Part shown: piece by piece, positions 21,456 through 23,540 of the stretch | Layout of the letters: the number at the start of each line of letters is the position of its first letter | Numbering within the stretch: position 1 is the first letter of the stretch | IMG/VR virus record: IMGVR_UViG_3300034198_026330 | Location: 1 to 23,540 of that record | DNA: 23,540 nucleotides | Source of the DNA: a virus | Reading direction: 5' to 3' (one strand) | Made by a program: the position numbers and the translations under genes | Notes under the pieces: generated by a model | What the model saw: only the letters and a program-made list of their open reading frames with translations | What the model was told of the DNA's origin: nothing | The model's database searches: none

Positions 21456-21487
21456 CAGGAGCCATCCTAATCGACTGCTATTTTATT

Positions 21488-21682
21488 TTACTTTTTAAAG
21501 CCAAACTCTGTATTGCTTGGGCTTAATGCCTTAAGGATAACTGGGGCAATTGCTGCGACACCCGCTGCAATTAAATCTTTTGGATTTGTATTTCCAGTCA
21601 TATAAAGAGCTGTTGCTGCTGCTAAAAATGCTCTTCCATAAGTTCCTAGGGCTGCTAGTATTTGTTCTGTGTATGTATTCAT
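21488..21682 (-). CDS. Holin-like small membrane protein
   Basis: This 64-residue protein has two probable membrane helices: 'YGRAFLAAATALYMTG' (about 15-30) and 'DLIAAGVAAIAPVILKAL' (36-53). The turn between them is 'NTNPK' and the C-terminus is charged ('NTEFGFKK'). Size and two-helix topology fit small phage holins. Closely similar phrases occur in actinophage and other phage holin annotations, from memory. No endolysin is next to it, so lysis function is unproven. An AAAAGGAG ribosome site lies 6 bases before ATG 21682. It stands alone between the reductase and the structural block, with an extended -10 upstream. Confidence 0.65.
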   Translation of the reverse strand: MNTYTEQILAALGTYGRAFLAAATALYMTGNTNPKDLIAAGVAAIAPVILKALSPSNTEFGFKK

Positions 21683-21712
21683 ATTATCTCCTTTTGGCCT
21701 TCGCCATTATAT

Positions 21713-21721
21713 ATTCTACCA
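21713..21721 (-). promoter_or_regulatory. Extended -10 promoter, TGGTAGAAT, before the holin-like gene
   Basis: It starts inside the stop codon of the reductase gene. A TTGTGG about 17 bases upstream may be a partial -35. A TATAAT (21711-21706) overlaps just downstream, so either could serve as -10 box. Confidence 0.5.
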
Positions 21722-23540
21722 TTATGCGGATATATCCACAATCTCACAATTTCCATCTGAAGTGCAGGCTAATGTTTGGCTTCCAGAAGTTCCATCTTCT
21801 GTCTCATAGAAAGATAAATCTTCCCATCTAATACTTTGAGGCATTTTTGAAACCAACTCTTCGTATTCTTCTTTTGAAACTTCTTGATATGGGGCTTGCT
21901 TGTATGTGTGCTCTGAATGAGGCAGGAATGAAATGCCAGAGACTTCATCGAAGTTTTTATAAACCCAGGCCCCAACTTCCATCCATTCATCTTCTTTAAC
22001 AGATACGGTAATAGACGGCTTGTGTTCACACCATGCACGTTGATAGACTAACCAAATGTTTAGATGCTCAATAGCCGTCAAATCATTTCTAACAATTGCA
22101 CCCTCTGGTGCCTTTACTGGAAATGAAAATACGTATGTTTCGTTTGGTTTCATTACATCATCTTCTACTGGAATTCCAACCTCCTTAAGAAATACCGAAA
22201 TTGGATCTCCCTTTGAGCCACGAACAGTTCTAATATAATATGGAGAATGCCATGCATGCATTCCTGAAGACACCCCGACCAATTGAGATACTGTACCTGA
22301 AGGCTTTACGCAAGTAATAGCTGCAGACTCGGAAATCCCAATTTTGCCAGACTCTTCTTTATTTACTTCTCTTGCTTTATCACGAAGGGTCATAAGAAAA
22401 GCTTCAAGAGCAACTAGGTCTTCTTTTCCAGACATGAACTTATGGCCAAACTGTCCAGTAAGAGAAACTCCAAGTAGTCTTTCTTCTTCTGTATTGTCCT
22501 TCCAGATCTTGCGAAGATACTTAAAATCTGTTAGTGTTGATTGCCAAGTCCCAAGAATTGTTGCAAGTTCAACTTTGCGTTGAATATCTTTCTTTGTATC
22601 GTTTTCACGTAATACGACTTCTGAAAGGTTACAAAACTGGTAAGGACGTAAAATAATTTCTGAGCATGGGTTAGTTCCATAGTGAATATCTGGATCTCTT
22701 CTTCCAAATTTAGCTGCTTGGGCTTGAGCTGCGGACACATTGTATATACCTCGTTCTCCTGATTTTGAGTCATAAAGAGATTTCCATTCTGCAATAAATT
22801 GCTCCATCTCTGGCTTGCGAGAGTATGCAACAGAGTTGTTTGATAATGCACGTTGTGGGCTTTGCTCCCACCAATTTCCTGACTTTGCTGCAGCCATCTC
22901 AATATCATTAATATTAGAAAGAGAAATCATTGCTGAGCGACGAACTCCACCAACAACAACAACTTCTCCTATCTTGCACATAATGTCATGAGCTTCAATA
23001 GGCTTTAGTTGTCGACCTGCTGCATTTTTAAACTTTGCAATTGTAAAATCAAATAGATTAATAAGTGGTTGTGGACCTGATGATCTTCCACCCATTGTCT
23101 TAAGTCTTGCACCTGCTGGTCTTACCTTAGAAACATCAATTGCTGGAATCTGTCCAGACCATAGTAGTGCTAGCAACTCACGATATGCTTTAGCCCAACC
23201 TTGCTTGGAGTCTTCTACTGTAATTACCGTAGTTGATTTCTCCAATGATTCTGGTACGGCAGGAAGTTTATTAATATACTTATACTCAACAGAAAAACCT
23301 ACTCCTGTTCCACACATAAGAATGTACATGGTTTCGTCAAATGTACGTGGTGAATCAACTGGAACAAATGCACAGTTATACCCTGCAACATTGTCTCTTT
23401 CTAATGCTACTCCTGAAGTCATAACAGAACGCATAGACGGCATAACATTTCGTTCAAATACACCATTTTTTAATTCCGCAACAAGCTTCTCATCTGGAAT
23501 ATAATTATAATTTTCTTTTAGATGGTTTAGCATAAAGCTA
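21722..23540 (-). CDS. nrdJ: Class II (adenosylcobalamin-dependent) ribonucleoside-triphosphate reductase, N-terminus truncated by window
   Basis: The frame is still open at the window edge; the ATG at 23533 is internal. Counting from it, 603 residues are seen. It reduces ribonucleotides to deoxyribonucleotides using cobalamin. Cys54 ('GYNCAF') and Cys301 ('QFCNLSEV') form the reducing pair, Cys290 is the thiyl-radical cysteine in 'GTNPCSEI' with Glu292 beside it, and Cys590/Cys596 ('LACTSDGNCEI') form the C-terminal swivel pair. The 11-residue distance between Cys290 and Cys301 equals that of the L. leichmannii enzyme (Cys408-Cys419). 'VKPSGTVSQLVGVSSGMHAW' (409-428) is the barrel loop typical of this enzyme. 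About 65 residues are missing at the N-terminus compared with that enzyme. All catalytic cysteines are intact, so it should be active. No intein is present. Confidence 0.93.
   Translation of the reverse strand, partial: SFMLNHLKENYNYIPDEKLVAELKNGVFERNVMPSMRSVMTSGVALERDNVAGYNCAFVPVDSPRTFDETMYILMCGTGVGFSVEYKYINKLPAVPESLEKSTTVITVEDSKQGWAKAYRELLALLWSGQIPAIDVSKVRPAGARLKTMGGRSSGPQPLINLFDFTIAKFKNAAGRQLKPIEAHDIMCKIGEVVVVGGVRRSAMISLSNINDIEMAAAKSGNWWEQSPQRALSNNSVAYSRKPEMEQFIAEWKSLYDSKSGERGIYNVSAAQAQAAKFGRRDPDIHYGTNPCSEIILRPYQFCNLSEVVLRENDTKKDIQRKVELATILGTWQSTLTDFKYLRKIWKDNTEEERLLGVSLTGQFGHKFMSGKEDLVALEAFLMTLRDKAREVNKEESGKIGISESAAITCVKPSGTVSQLVGVSSGMHAWHSPYYIRTVRGSKGDPISVFLKEVGIPVEDDVMKPNETYVFSFPVKAPEGAIVRNDLTAIEHLNIWLVYQRAWCEHKPSITVSVKEDEWMEVGAWVYKNFDEVSGISFLPHSEHTYKQAPYQEVSKEEYEELVSKMPQSIRWEDLSFYETEDGTSGSQTLACTSDGNCEIVDISA

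Overview
This is a segment of a double-stranded DNA tailed-phage genome (Caudoviricetes). Every convincing gene lies on the minus strand, so the window is transcribed from its right end to its left end. Genes are tightly packed: stops and starts touch or overlap as TAATG, ATGA, GTGA or TAAATG, and there is no gene-free stretch above about 70 bases. The DNA is AT-rich. The host is not shown directly. A cobalamin-dependent ribonucleotide reductase, a two-helix holin-like protein and three virion genes with a -10 box almost touching the start codon would fit an AT-rich aquatic actinobacterium, but that is inference. Gram-positive hosts of other kinds are possible.

Layout in order of transcription. 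(1) 23540-21722: class II ribonucleotide reductase, N-terminus outside the window. (2) 21682-21488: small holin-like membrane protein. (3) 21409-13863: a block of eight structural genes that look like tail-fibre, baseplate or adhesion proteins. They share modules: a BppU-like N-domain, a collagen-like GPQGPAG stretch, short 'GDVFFNT' N-domains, an alanine-rich coiled coil, NVHGIADTSLLAT modules, and repeated 'KYVD' fibre repeats. (4) 13838-12507: a fibronectin-III protein with eight perfect FGFTP pentapeptides and a degenerate Hint (intein-like) C-terminal domain. (5) 12494-5772: a translationally coupled, very AT-rich accessory cassette. It encodes an orphan protein, an apparently dead oxygenase paralogue, three paralogues of an unknown family, a 2OG-Fe(II) oxygenase of the H-x-H type, a glycosyltransferase resembling the Skp1 GlcNAc-transferase family, two prolyl-4-hydroxylase-like 2OG-Fe(II) oxygenases and a short-chain dehydrogenase. 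(6) 5747-4017: a LamG-type lectin-like structural protein. (7) 3953-1: head genes, namely a small unknown protein, a PBSX-type portal, an XkdF-type prohead protease fused to a scaffold, and the N-terminal 214 residues of an HK97-fold major capsid protein. No terminase, tail tube, tape measure or endolysin is in the window.

The most interesting idea is that the accessory cassette is a phage-encoded protein-modification pathway. Two prolyl-hydroxylase-like enzymes sit next to a glycosyltransferase resembling the enzyme that adds GlcNAc to hydroxyproline on Skp1. They are co-transcribed, just downstream, with a virion protein carrying a regular threonine-proline repeat. A hydroxylated and glycosylated tail protein would be a reasonable product; this is a hypothesis. 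Other signals are an in-frame internal GTG start with a perfect Shine-Dalgarno that should yield a separate scaffold, and a recurrent extended -10 promoter (TGnTAnAAT) found in six intergenic gaps.
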